Source: Alphaproteobacteria bacterium
GTDB lineage: Bacteria > Pseudomonadota > Alphaproteobacteria > RF32 > CAG-239
Length of the DNA: 24,229 nucleotides
Assembly: GCA_017546885.1 (NCBI GenBank)
Contig: JAFYRQ010000027.1
Coordinates: 1 to 24,229, forward strand
Direction of reading: 5' to 3'
This document shows positions 1-7,285 of this stretch, piece after piece. Numbering within the stretch: position 1 is the first letter of the stretch; every line of letters begins with the position of its first letter. The position numbers were made by a program, and so were the translations under genes. Under the pieces are notes generated by a model. That model was not told the origin of the DNA. It made no database searches and saw nothing but the letters and a program-made list of their open reading frames with translations.

Positions 1-615
1 GTACACGCACAAAAAGATATAGCCTCAGGTCATATTGTAGAACTTGGAAAAGAGCCACGTCCCAATACAAGTTTAGATGCAGCAAACAGATTAATTGCAG
101 CTAAACACACAGTTACAACTCTTCCACAGCGTACTACAACACAAGAAGTTGAAACACCTCCTGTGGCTCCTGCTGAACCGGAAAAAACTCTTAAAGAAGA
201 AGGTATTGTTCAAGCTCAAGCTGATGAGGAAATAGCCAAAAAACAAAAACAAGTTGAAACAGACCCGCGCAGCGCTGAAAATGCAAGACGTGAACAAGCT
301 CACGAAGACAGAGGTAAAAAAATCAACCCGAGAATTGAAGAAATTAAAGCTCGTGCGTTAGCATCAAGACAAGCAAAACAAAGCGGTGCTGAGTTTATGG
401 TTGATGCGATGCTTGCAAACGGAAACTTGACACCGGAACAGCAAGAAGCTTTGTTAAATGCAGGTATTGCAGCCCAAAAAGCAGGAAAAGATGGTTCTAC
501 TGATCAAATTCTGAATAACATGAGAGAATCCGGACAGTTCAGTCAAGACCAAATTAAGACCGCTCGTGAAGTAAACTTTGCATACGGATTAGCCCAAAAG
601 ACAGGTAGAGAATAG
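1..615 (+). CDS. 5'-truncated hydrophilic protein of a type IV secretion locus, unknown function
   Basis: The reading frame is open from the first base of the window to a TAG at 613-615, so this is the last 204 codons of a longer gene. The in-frame GTG at 163 has no ribosome site and need not be a start. The visible part begins with a short ordered-looking stretch, then a Thr/Pro/Glu-rich linker (residues ~45-70). A charged helical region rich in Ala, Glu, Gln and Lys follows (~70-130), and the end is a compact helical segment with NLTPEQQEALLNAGI. There is no membrane segment and no recognised catalytic motif. It overlaps the next gene by one base (TAGTG), so it is very likely cotranscribed and translationally coupled with the membrane proteins and VirD4 downstream. 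I do not recognise the family; a secretion-system accessory protein or the C-terminus of a processing protein are both possible. Confidence 0.65.
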   Translation, partial: VHAQKDIASGHIVELGKEPRPNTSLDAANRLIAAKHTVTTLPQRTTTQEVETPPVAPAEPEKTLKEEGIVQAQADEEIAKKQKQVETDPRSAENARREQAHEDRGKKINPRIEEIKARALASRQAKQSGAEFMVDAMLANGNLTPEQQEALLNAGIAAQKAGKDGSTDQILNNMRESGQFSQDQIKTAREVNFAYGLAQKTGRE

Positions 616-1130
616 TGAAAAAAATAAAGAAGTTTATTCGTTTCTGTTTTATCGGAGCAATATGGTCATATATCTATTTCGGAATAGTCGCATGGCTAAT
701 GAAATGGATTTGGAAATTTGATATTTTCGGTAAAAGGTATTGGATTAAAATATCTCGTTTTTGGCAAGATGGCGGTGTTATTGATACAGCGCAGGAATAT
801 TTCTTTGTAATCGCCTTGATTGCCATTATTCCGTTGTGGATATGGGGTTGGCGAAAAGCTATGAAAGTCTCGATAACCAAGATAATTTTCTTCCCTGTTT
901 TTTGGTATCACAATTATCAGGAAAAGAAATATGCTCAACTTCCCAAATCAATTACTTTGAAAAACATGGGATCAAAAGTAGGTGCTAAGCAAACGCCTCA
1001 ACAAATGTTAGAAGAAATGATTTCCAGTCGTATGCCGAAACAAAAAGATAAAAAAGATTTGAACTCAAGCAAAATTCGTAGTAGTTTTGAAGAAAAGAAT
1101 AAGACTTTTCATGAAAAAGTCGGTAAATAA
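615..1130 (+). CDS. Small two-TM membrane protein, paralogue of the next gene
   Basis: A 171-residue protein starting at GTG 615, which overlaps the TAG of the preceding ORF. Hydrophobic segments at about residues 7-29 and 62-80 predict two inner-membrane helices, with a third amphipathic or hydrophobic stretch near 86-98. A Lys/Gln/Glu-rich soluble tail of ~70 residues follows. Residues 33-79 align without gaps to residues 33-79 of the next protein: W33, FDI 35-37, W43, W50, D52, VI 55-56, E61, FV 64-65, IPLW 72-75 and GW 78-79 are identical. Together with virD4 downstream this suggests a membrane component or partner of the coupling protein, but that role is inferred from context only. I recognise no named family. 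Confidence 0.75.
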   Translation: MKKIKKFIRFCFIGAIWSYIYFGIVAWLMKWIWKFDIFGKRYWIKISRFWQDGGVIDTAQEYFFVIALIAIIPLWIWGWRKAMKVSITKIIFFPVFWYHNYQEKKYAQLPKSITLKNMGSKVGAKQTPQQMLEEMISSRMPKQKDKKDLNSSKIRSSFEEKNKTFHEKVGK

Positions 1131-1135
1131 GAAAT

Positions 1136-1140
1136 AGGAG
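1136..1140 (+). promoter_or_regulatory. Ribosome binding site fixing a TTG start
   Basis: AGGAG lies six bases before TTG 1147. No nearer ATG or GTG fits as well, so the following gene most likely begins with the rare TTG codon. Confidence 0.6.
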
Positions 1141-1146
1141 AATTTA

Positions 1147-2541
1147 TTGAAACCCTTACTCATACTTGCCAGAATCATAATTGTCGGTTTGTTATGGAGT
1201 GTTTTCTTCATGGAAAGCATTAGGGTTATTATGCTCCGTAACTGGCACTTTGACATCTTAAACATAGAACACTGGAATATCGCATGGAATTTGTGGTCCG
1301 ATTCGTGGGTTATATCAGAGCCTAAAGAGTGGGCTTTTGTACTCATTATCATATCGTTCATTCCTTTATGGTTCACAGGATGGATTGCTTTGAGCATGAT
1401 TTCTTGGGGTAAGATGATATGGTTTATCATAACTTTGCCATGGAGATTATTCAAAACATTGTTCTATAAACCGGTGAAAATCATTGCAACCAATACCGGT
1501 GTTACTCCGATTCGCAAAAAACGTTCATACAAAGAGATTCGTCCGCGAGCAATCAGAAGCACGACAACCACATATACAGACCAAATTGAACAGGAACCGC
1601 AACAAATTGTTTCCGTTCCGGCGCTTGCTCCGATTGTAATTCCGCCTTCATCAAAACCGAGCAAACCTGCTACTCAAAAATTTGACCACGCATTATTTAA
1701 GTTTGATGATGATGTTGACGATTTAGATTTTGATATTGATTCATTTGATGTTACCCCCGCTCAAAAACCGCAGGAAAATAATAACCATCGAAAAGAACGT
1801 TTTGATTATGACGAAGACGAAGCTCCGGCACGTCCTCGTAACAAACCTCAGAGCAGAGAAAGAGATAACGATAGAGATAGCGACAGACGCAACAGAAATT
1901 CTCGAGATAATGAGCGCCGTGACAGACAGGAACGAGCTCCCAGAAATGAGCGTCAGGAAAGAAATGAAAGACCGAATCGAGATTTCGAACGCCGCATAAA
2001 GGAAGATTTCAACAATAAAGAAAAACCGGTACAAAAACAACCGAGCGGCTCTTGTGTTGATATAATCAAACAAAAAGGCTATGAAGTTATCAGTCGTGTA
2101 AGTATCAAAAATACCATCATTGACTATGTCGGTGTCAGCGCAAATAAATTATGCTTGTGCATGCTAGACAGAGAACCTGGAGACTGGTTAGCGGATGAAG
2201 AACGTTTTAATGATGAAGAACCGTTATGGTTCTCTGAAAACTCGCACCGAGTTTCACCGGTTCGTAAAATTGATATAGCCAAAAGAATGATTGCGGATCG
2301 TTTGGAATCTGCTAACATAAAACTTGATATAGAAGCATTTGTAATTATCCAAATCGGTAATATTATAAATGCCGAAGATATGTTTGAAATTTGGGATTCT
2401 CTTGATATTCATGTAACCAGAATTGACAGAGGAACACCAAAAGAAATAAAATTGTTTGCCAGAGCATTACCTGATGCGGAAAAATCAATTGCACCGGGTA
2501 AACTTGATAAACTTATTAATTTATTGCGTAATATGGGATAA
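1147..2541 (+). CDS. Multi-domain membrane protein with polyampholyte linker, T4SS-associated
   Basis: A 464-residue protein with a TTG start backed by AGGAG at 1136-1140. Residues 1-80 are a two-helix membrane domain clearly homologous to the 171-residue protein encoded just upstream; a further hydrophobic stretch lies at ~88-106. A Pro/Ser/Ala-rich linker leads to an acidic patch with FDDDVDDLDFDID at ~185-197. Residues ~218-290 are an Arg/Asp/Glu/Asn repeat-like low-complexity segment, and from ~301 to the end there is a folded alpha/beta domain. That domain has the helix-strand-strand pattern of restriction-endonuclease-like folds (GYEVI, then IIDYVGV, then LCLCMLDRE) but shows no clear catalytic E-x-K, so a degenerate nuclease-like domain is only a suggestion. 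It ends six bases before virD4, implying a shared transcript and probably a shared complex at the inner membrane. Confidence 0.75.
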   Translation: MKPLLILARIIIVGLLWSVFFMESIRVIMLRNWHFDILNIEHWNIAWNLWSDSWVISEPKEWAFVLIIISFIPLWFTGWIALSMISWGKMIWFIITLPWRLFKTLFYKPVKIIATNTGVTPIRKKRSYKEIRPRAIRSTTTTYTDQIEQEPQQIVSVPALAPIVIPPSSKPSKPATQKFDHALFKFDDDVDDLDFDIDSFDVTPAQKPQENNNHRKERFDYDEDEAPARPRNKPQSRERDNDRDSDRRNRNSRDNERRDRQERAPRNERQERNERPNRDFERRIKEDFNNKEKPVQKQPSGSCVDIIKQKGYEVISRVSIKNTIIDYVGVSANKLCLCMLDREPGDWLADEERFNDEEPLWFSENSHRVSPVRKIDIAKRMIADRLESANIKLDIEAFVIIQIGNIINAEDMFEIWDSLDIHVTRIDRGTPKEIKLFARALPDAEKSIAPGKLDKLINLLRNMG

Positions 2542-2547
2542 CATAAA

Positions 2548-4731
2548 ATGGGATTACAAAAACGCGGAGAAGAATGGGCAGAATATGATCACGCGGTGCA
2601 ATGGATGTCATTGACCGTAATCATTACTCTTGTTGTAACAATTGTTTTAGCGGCGATAGCAATGCCGTTAGGCTACCTTATCGGCAATGGTGTATCAAAA
2701 GAATCCATTGAAACCGTCGGCAAATTTATGGCCACCATTTTTAACGATCCCGGATACCTTTTCAGACAATATGGTCGTTGGTTTAACCAAATATCTAACA
2801 GTCATGGTAGTTTCAGTTTAGGTATGTGGTTGCCGATTATACCTATTTTAACCCTTCCCATAGGCTTAATTATCGGTGCAATGAGTAACCCTTACCGATT
2901 TCAATCCAACATTCATGGTTCGGGACGTTTGGCAACCTTAAAAGATATTAAAGCCATGAAGTTGTTAGATGGCTTTTGTATGGTTGTAGGCAAATATAAA
3001 GGCTACTACTTAAAACTCCCTGAAACATTATCTACTCTATGTTGTGCACCTCCGGGAACCGGTAAAACCGTTGGAGTGGTTATCCCTACCATTTTCAATT
3101 CTAAAGGCATGAGCTTGGTTATTAACGACCCTAAACCGGAATTGTGCTACAGTACATCAGGTGCTCGCGCTAAAGATGGTCCGGTATTTATCATTAACTG
3201 GGGTGCGGAAGACAAGCCGGAGCAAGGTTTGTATTATCCGAGTTGGAATCCGTTGTCTCCTACAGCCTTACCGGTTGCAGGTCCGGCTCGTGATATGTAT
3301 ATCGACTCAATGTGTAATATTTTGGTGGAAGATCCTAAAGGCGGTGCCGACCCTCACTGGTCACAAACCGGTCGTGCGGCATTAACCGGATTTATTCACT
3401 TTATTTCTTCAAAATGCGAAAAAGCGCGTGCAAATGACTATTTCATCGGTCGTGTTTATGAAGGCAAACTTGATGCGGAAGATAAACAAGTTCTCGAAGG
3501 ATATTATGAAGAAATTAAAGGACACAATCCGGCTGCCGTAAGAGCCGTAACCGATTTGCGTAACAATAACCTTACTGTTGAAAACTATGTTCCTATCGGA
3601 ACTTGGGACTTGTTACCGGAAAAATGGGTCGGTCGTGAACCCTGTATTGCGATGATTATGGAGTGGTTGACCGAAGCACAAATCAAACAAGGTCGTGAAA
3701 TCCGTCGTCGTCTTGATGAAGGCGACCAAATGGCAGCAATGGCAGATCCTATGCGTGACTTGTTGGAAGCAGCTATTGATGAAGCCCGTAAGTATGGTTA
3801 TACTCAACGTGCCTACACGGAATTGTCATCATTAAGTAATATGCCTGATAAAGAACGTGGTTCCGTTATGTCAACAGCTTTCGCAGGTATCGGTGTATTC
3901 AAAAACTCGGCGGTTGTGGCAAGAACAAGCTTTTCTGACTTACAATTTAAAGATTTACGCGGTATGAAAGACCCGATTACCGGTGAATGGAAACCGATTT
4001 CGGTTTATTTGTCGGTTAACCAAGTGGATGCTCGTGCATTAGGTGTGATTAATGGTATTTTCATTGAATTGATGTCTTCGTACCTTATTTCAAACCCGCC
4101 AAACTTTGTTAATGCTTCAGACGGCAAAATGGGACCGTTCCCTTGTATGTTCGTATTGGACGAGTTTCCGCAAATGCCTAAACTTAAAGCGGTTATTGAC
4201 GGACCGGCGGTAGGACGTGGTCAAAAAGTGTCGTACTTGCTTATCGGACAAGATTTGGGACAAATTTCAGGTAAATACGGTAAGGATGACTTGGAAACGG
4301 TTATCTCTACCACCGCTTGCAAAATCATTTTATCACAGAACAACGAACAAACCGCTCAACGTTTCTCAAAAATGGTGGGTAACAAGACGGTTCAAACTTC
4401 TTCTTATTCAAAACAAGAAGGTTTTGCCAATAAAGGTGCTAACCCGTTCGCAAAGAATACAACTTATTCATTACAGGGTGTTTCGGTTATTACCGCATCT
4501 CAACTTTTGAGCTTACCTCAACTGAAACAGGTTGTATTAATGCAAAGTAACATTGACCACCCGATTATGGCAGATTCACCGCGTTGGTACTTGGATGCAA
4601 GAATGAAAGCTATGGCAAAACTTCCGCCTGCTCCGAATGTTCCGGAATGGATTGTTGCACAACGTGAAGACGTCAATGACAACATGATGGAAAAACTCGG
4701 ACTGGGAGAAGACGATAGTCAGGCCTCATAA
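2548..4731 (+). CDS. virD4: VirD4/TraG-type type IV coupling ATPase
   Basis: Inner-membrane hexameric ATPase of the VirD4/TraG/TraD family, which recruits DNA or protein substrates to a type IV secretion channel. Two N-terminal membrane helices (about residues 20-46 and 92-113) precede the nucleotide-binding domain. The Walker A motif APPGTGKT is at 167-174 and the Walker B FVLDE has D538 and E539. A GQD motif with Q568 matches the sensor-like glutamine of the family. Between the Walker motifs lies a long helical insertion (~275-435), the all-alpha domain that usually reads substrates. The C-terminal ~100 residues include SQNNEQTAQRFSKMVG, typical of the family. At 727 residues it is longer than many VirD4 proteins. 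It is the last gene of the + strand locus, and its stop overlaps the convergent ArsR-like gene by 13 bases. Family assignment is firm; whether the system is conjugative or secretes effectors cannot be told here. Confidence 0.93.
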   Translation: MGLQKRGEEWAEYDHAVQWMSLTVIITLVVTIVLAAIAMPLGYLIGNGVSKESIETVGKFMATIFNDPGYLFRQYGRWFNQISNSHGSFSLGMWLPIIPILTLPIGLIIGAMSNPYRFQSNIHGSGRLATLKDIKAMKLLDGFCMVVGKYKGYYLKLPETLSTLCCAPPGTGKTVGVVIPTIFNSKGMSLVINDPKPELCYSTSGARAKDGPVFIINWGAEDKPEQGLYYPSWNPLSPTALPVAGPARDMYIDSMCNILVEDPKGGADPHWSQTGRAALTGFIHFISSKCEKARANDYFIGRVYEGKLDAEDKQVLEGYYEEIKGHNPAAVRAVTDLRNNNLTVENYVPIGTWDLLPEKWVGREPCIAMIMEWLTEAQIKQGREIRRRLDEGDQMAAMADPMRDLLEAAIDEARKYGYTQRAYTELSSLSNMPDKERGSVMSTAFAGIGVFKNSAVVARTSFSDLQFKDLRGMKDPITGEWKPISVYLSVNQVDARALGVINGIFIELMSSYLISNPPNFVNASDGKMGPFPCMFVLDEFPQMPKLKAVIDGPAVGRGQKVSYLLIGQDLGQISGKYGKDDLETVISTTACKIILSQNNEQTAQRFSKMVGNKTVQTSSYSKQEGFANKGANPFAKNTTYSLQGVSVITASQLLSLPQLKQVVLMQSNIDHPIMADSPRWYLDARMKAMAKLPPAPNVPEWIVAQREDVNDNMMEKLGLGEDDSQAS

Positions 4732-5015
4732 AAATAATAATAAATATATTTTAACAAATCCAATATCTTAATACATTTCGGATTAGTTAATGAATAATAT
4801 ACGGATTGAGCAATACGGCGGGTAGATACAATATCCGCCGCTCTTAATACAGCTAAATGTTGTGACAAAGCAGATTGACTTATACCCATAATTTTTTCCA
4901 GTTCACCTACATTTTTTTCCCCGCTTTGCAAATTACAAACTATTTCCAAACGTTTTGTATTTCCCAGAGCTTTGAGCATTTCTGCGCTTTTTTCAAATCT
5001 TTTCAAATTTTCCAT
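4719..5015 (-). CDS. ArsR/SmtB-family regulator, BigR/SqrR-like
   Basis: A 98-residue winged-helix repressor. The start at 5015 (MENLKRFEKS) is preferred over upstream Mets because GGAG lies nine bases before it; the longer version from 5126 would add an unconvincing hydrophobic leader. The recognition helix region ISQSALSQHLAVLR (residues 45-58) and the wing TRRIAQSVYYSL (65-76) are classic ArsR family. The pattern LKALGNTKRLEIVCNLQSGE, with a cysteine (C27) in that position, matches the BigR/SqrR/YgaV branch, whose members sense sulfide or persulfide through two cysteines. The second family cysteine near the C-terminus is replaced here by an aromatic run (YYYFYEA), although another cysteine is present at C81. 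Ligand sensing is therefore uncertain. No obvious sulfur-oxidation target gene is adjacent; the nearest candidate targets are itself and divergent xseB-ispA. Confidence 0.85.
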   Translation of the reverse strand: MENLKRFEKSAEMLKALGNTKRLEIVCNLQSGEKNVGELEKIMGISQSALSQHLAVLRAADIVSTRRIAQSVYYSLTNPKCIKILDLLKYIYYYFYEA

Positions 5016-5042
5016 CCCTAACATCTCCGTCAAATTAACAAT

Positions 5043-5065
5043 TAGACATTTATAAAATAGACATT
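5043..5065. repeat. TAGACATT direct repeats between arsR-like gene and xseB
   Basis: TAGACATT occurs at 5043-5050 and again at 5058-5065, 15 bases apart. A TATAAA on the minus strand (5054-5049), a possible -10 for the ArsR-like gene, lies between and partly within the copies. On the plus strand, TAGACA resembles a -35 with GATATT (5066-5071) or GATTAT (5082-5087) as weak -10 candidates for xseB. The repeats could be an autorepression operator or simply -35 elements; both readings are inference. Confidence 0.45.
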
Positions 5066-5126
5066 GATATTGAAATTTAAAGATTATGACCGTAATATAA
5101 TTAAAAAATTTTGGAGAATTATACAA

Positions 5127-5378
5127 ATGTCTGACGAAATAATTGAAAATATGAGTTTTGAAGATGCTCTGACCCGTTTAGAAGCTTTAGTTAGAGAATT
5201 GGAAGCCGGCAGAATAAAACTTGATGATGCGGTATCTGCATACGAACAAGCCGTAAAGTTAAAAAAATTCTGTGAAAACAAATTAAACGATGCAAAATTG
5301 AAAATCGAAAAAATAGAAACAAATTCAAACGGCAATGTTTCATTAACACCTTTAGATAAAATAGAAAACAATGAGTAA
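5127..5378 (+). CDS. xseB: Exodeoxyribonuclease VII small subunit
   Basis: An 83-residue small subunit of exonuclease VII, which forms helical sheaths around XseA and is needed for degradation of single-stranded DNA to oligonucleotides. The core NMSFEDALTRLEALVRELE followed by GRIKLDDAVSAYEQAVKL and a CENKLNDAKLKIEKI helix is diagnostic. ATG 5127 is chosen because TTGGAG at 5111-5116 precedes it by ten bases; an in-frame upstream start at 5064 lacks a ribosome site and adds residues foreign to the family. It overlaps ispA by eight bases, the usual xseB-ispA pairing of proteobacteria. xseA is not in the window. Confidence 0.95.
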   Translation: MSDEIIENMSFEDALTRLEALVRELEAGRIKLDDAVSAYEQAVKLKKFCENKLNDAKLKIEKIETNSNGNVSLTPLDKIENNE

Positions 5379-6273
5379 AATAGAAGAAACATTAAAAAGC
5401 TTTTCTAATCGCTTTAATCAGGAAATAAATAATTTCTTTTACTTTCCCGAAGGTTATGAACGCCGTGTTGTTGAAGCCATGTACTATTCAATGACACGAG
5501 GAGGAAAAAGACTACGTCCGTTTTTGTTATGTGAAACAGCTCGTATGTTAGGAGTAGATTTTACGCAATCATTAAATGTGGCGATGGCACTTGAAATGCT
5601 ACACACATATTCGCTTATCCATGATGACTTGCCGGCAATGGATGATGATGACATACGTCGCGGTTTTCCGACCTGCCATAAAAATTTTGACGAAGCAACA
5701 GCCATTATCGCCGGAGATGGTTTGTTGACTTACGCTTTTGAAATTATGAGCTATCCGCAAACCGTTCAAGATGCTAACACAAGATGTCGTTTAATTGAGA
5801 TGTTAGCCAGAGCAGCCGGAGCTTTTGACGGAATGGTAGCCGGTCAAATGTTAGATTTAATTGCTTCAACCTATGCAGCAAAAAGAGAAAATGCCGAAGC
5901 AATGATTAAACATATTGAAGAAATGAAAACCGGTCGTTTATTGCGTTATTCCGTTGAAGCCGGTGCTGTTTTAGGAAACGCAAATACTGAACAAATGACT
6001 GCGTTAATTAACTATTCTCGTAAAATCGGTATTGCATTTCAAATTGCAGATGATATTCTGGATGAAACGGGTGATGAAAATATCGTCGGTAAAACTTTGA
6101 GAAAGGATTCCGAACAAAACAAATTCACTTTTGTCAGTCTTTACGGACTGGATATGGCTCGAAAGATTGCCCAAGAGCTCATCGCCGGAGCTGAAGAAGA
6201 TTTACTTATATTCGGCAATAGTGCCGATAACTTAAAAGCCCTTGCTCACTATATTATTGAACGAAATCACTAA
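5371..6273 (+). CDS. ispA: Farnesyl (polyprenyl) diphosphate synthase
   Basis: A 300-residue short-chain trans-prenyltransferase that condenses isopentenyl diphosphate with DMAPP/GPP to give farnesyl diphosphate, the precursor of undecaprenyl carriers and quinone tails. The first aspartate-rich motif is DDLPAMDDDD (residues 85-94), with its substrate-binding R/G context GGKRLRP at 44-50. The second is DDILD (227-231) followed by ETGDENIVGK. Length and motifs fit IspA closely, including the two-residue insertion in the first motif typical of bacterial FPP synthases. It overlaps xseB by eight bases. In many proteobacteria dxs follows; here an unrelated periplasmic protein gene follows instead. 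Confidence 0.94.
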   Translation: MSKIEETLKSFSNRFNQEINNFFYFPEGYERRVVEAMYYSMTRGGKRLRPFLLCETARMLGVDFTQSLNVAMALEMLHTYSLIHDDLPAMDDDDIRRGFPTCHKNFDEATAIIAGDGLLTYAFEIMSYPQTVQDANTRCRLIEMLARAAGAFDGMVAGQMLDLIASTYAAKRENAEAMIKHIEEMKTGRLLRYSVEAGAVLGNANTEQMTALINYSRKIGIAFQIADDILDETGDENIVGKTLRKDSEQNKFTFVSLYGLDMARKIAQELIAGAEEDLLIFGNSADNLKALAHYIIERNH

Positions 6274-6274
6274 T

Positions 6275-6279
6275 GGAGG
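6275..6279 (+). promoter_or_regulatory. Ribosome binding site deciding the start at 6285
   Basis: GGAGG is placed five bases before ATG 6285. The in-frame ATG at 6273 overlaps this site and the ispA stop codon, so it cannot be the start served by it. Confidence 0.65.
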
Positions 6280-6284
6280 AAACA

Positions 6285-7223
6285 ATGAAAAACTTATGGA
6301 AAATATTTTTATTTGTAATTGCATTTGTTCTTCCTTGCACACAAGCTGCATCACAAGTGCAATTTGGCGTACCTAAAAAAATGTCAAATTCAATTTTGAG
6401 AATAAGCAGCTTCTATGACTATTATCCTTTAGGCAGTACCGCAAGCGGAAGATATGAGGGATTACTGGATACATTTTTAAAAGATTTTCAAACTTTTGCT
6501 AATTTTTCTGCTGAAATGTATCGAGGTCAAGATTACGAAGAAACAATTCGTACCGGAGCAAAAGGCAGATCTGACATAATTCTCGGAATGTATTCCGACA
6601 CCAGTATTTACGGAGATTTGAAATTCATCTATCCGGCCGCAATAGATAATCCGGTTCATCTGGTCATGCTTCCTTCTAAAATCTCTGCGGTAAAAAAAAT
6701 ATCTGATTTAAAAAATATGAAAGGTGCCATCGACAGTCGTGAATATTGGAGCGATTTTGTAAAAGATCAAATGCAAAACTTCAATTTGGAAAAGATTGAT
6801 AACTCCTATGATTTGTACGGCAAACTTTTGAGAGGAGAAATTGATTATATCTTCACCACCTATTGGTTCGGTTCAATTGAAATGATGAAATTGGGTGTAA
6901 GAGATTTAGTAACCTTGTCTAAAAAAAGCATCTGGAGTATGCCTGTTTTTATCGGAATATCAAAGATTTCCATGGAGAGAGATTATCTTTCTCACAATTT
7001 GACTCAGTGGCTGTCCCGTCAAGAAGTCAGAGACAAAATAAAAAATCGAGCTATCGAAATTTTGCAAAAAGTTGAAGAAGAAACCAGAGGAACGGTTCCA
7101 CCATCCTATATTTTGGAACAACCTAAAGAAGAAGCAAAAACTCCGGTTGAGGAAAAAAACAATCCGTTGCTATCTTCTTCTCCTCTTTTAGGTGGTCCGC
7201 TTTTAAATAATACAAATAACTGA
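6285..7223 (+). CDS. Periplasmic solute-binding protein (family 3-like), orphan
   Basis: A 312-residue exported protein. Residues 1-21 form a type I signal peptide ending TQA before ASQ; a cysteine at 18 is preceded by Pro and does not make a proper lipobox. The mature part follows the amino-acid-binding-protein fold of bacterial extracellular solute-binding family 3. It shows YEGLLDTFLKDF at ~58-69, RSDIILGMY at 95-103, an ISDLKNMKGAI segment at ~139-149 and LLRGEIDYIFTTYW at 181-194, the usual hinge and second-lobe elements. No ABC permease or ATPase gene is adjacent, so transport is not supported by context. It may instead be a binding or sensor protein. The C-terminal ~40 residues are Pro/Glu/Lys-rich and end in a low-complexity run of leucine, serine, glycine and asparagine, likely disordered. 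The gene begins 11 bases after the ispA stop. Confidence 0.8.
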   Translation: MKNLWKIFLFVIAFVLPCTQAASQVQFGVPKKMSNSILRISSFYDYYPLGSTASGRYEGLLDTFLKDFQTFANFSAEMYRGQDYEETIRTGAKGRSDIILGMYSDTSIYGDLKFIYPAAIDNPVHLVMLPSKISAVKKISDLKNMKGAIDSREYWSDFVKDQMQNFNLEKIDNSYDLYGKLLRGEIDYIFTTYWFGSIEMMKLGVRDLVTLSKKSIWSMPVFIGISKISMERDYLSHNLTQWLSRQEVRDKIKNRAIEILQKVEEETRGTVPPSYILEQPKEEAKTPVEEKNNPLLSSSPLLGGPLLNNTNN

Positions 7224-7224
7224 C

Positions 7225-7264
7225 TTGACCTATTATAAACAAATTGATAGATTAAGAATATAAT
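7225..7264 (+). promoter_or_regulatory. Putative sigma70 promoter upstream of fzlA-like gene
   Basis: A consensus -10 TATAAT is at 7259-7264, with TAAACA (4 of 6 consensus bases) 17 bases upstream at 7236-7241. A second possible pair is TTGACC (7225-7230) with TAGATT (7248-7253), also 17 bases apart. The first would start transcription about 15 bases before the start codon. The position in the only sizeable gap (62 bases) of this + strand run supports promoter function. Confidence 0.45.
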
Positions 7265-7285
7265 TTAATTGTGGGGGTAATATAT

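Noticed and set aside
1730..1999. An 89-codon + strand frame inside the Arg/Asp-rich segment
   Set aside because: It is a shifted reading of low-complexity DNA inside the 464-residue protein, with no ribosome site and no family features.
5064..5126. N-terminal extension of xseB from an upstream ATG
   Set aside because: It lacks a ribosome site, covers the candidate promoter region, and adds residues not found in XseB proteins.
5016..5126. N-terminal extension of the ArsR-like protein to 5126
   Set aside because: The extra 37 residues are aromatic and unlike the family, and the shorter start has a GGAG site at proper spacing.
6300..6345. Lipoprotein signal in the solute-binding-like protein
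   Set aside because: The cysteine at residue 18 is preceded by Pro in VLPC, which is not an accepted lipobox; TQA followed by ASQ is a good type I cleavage site.
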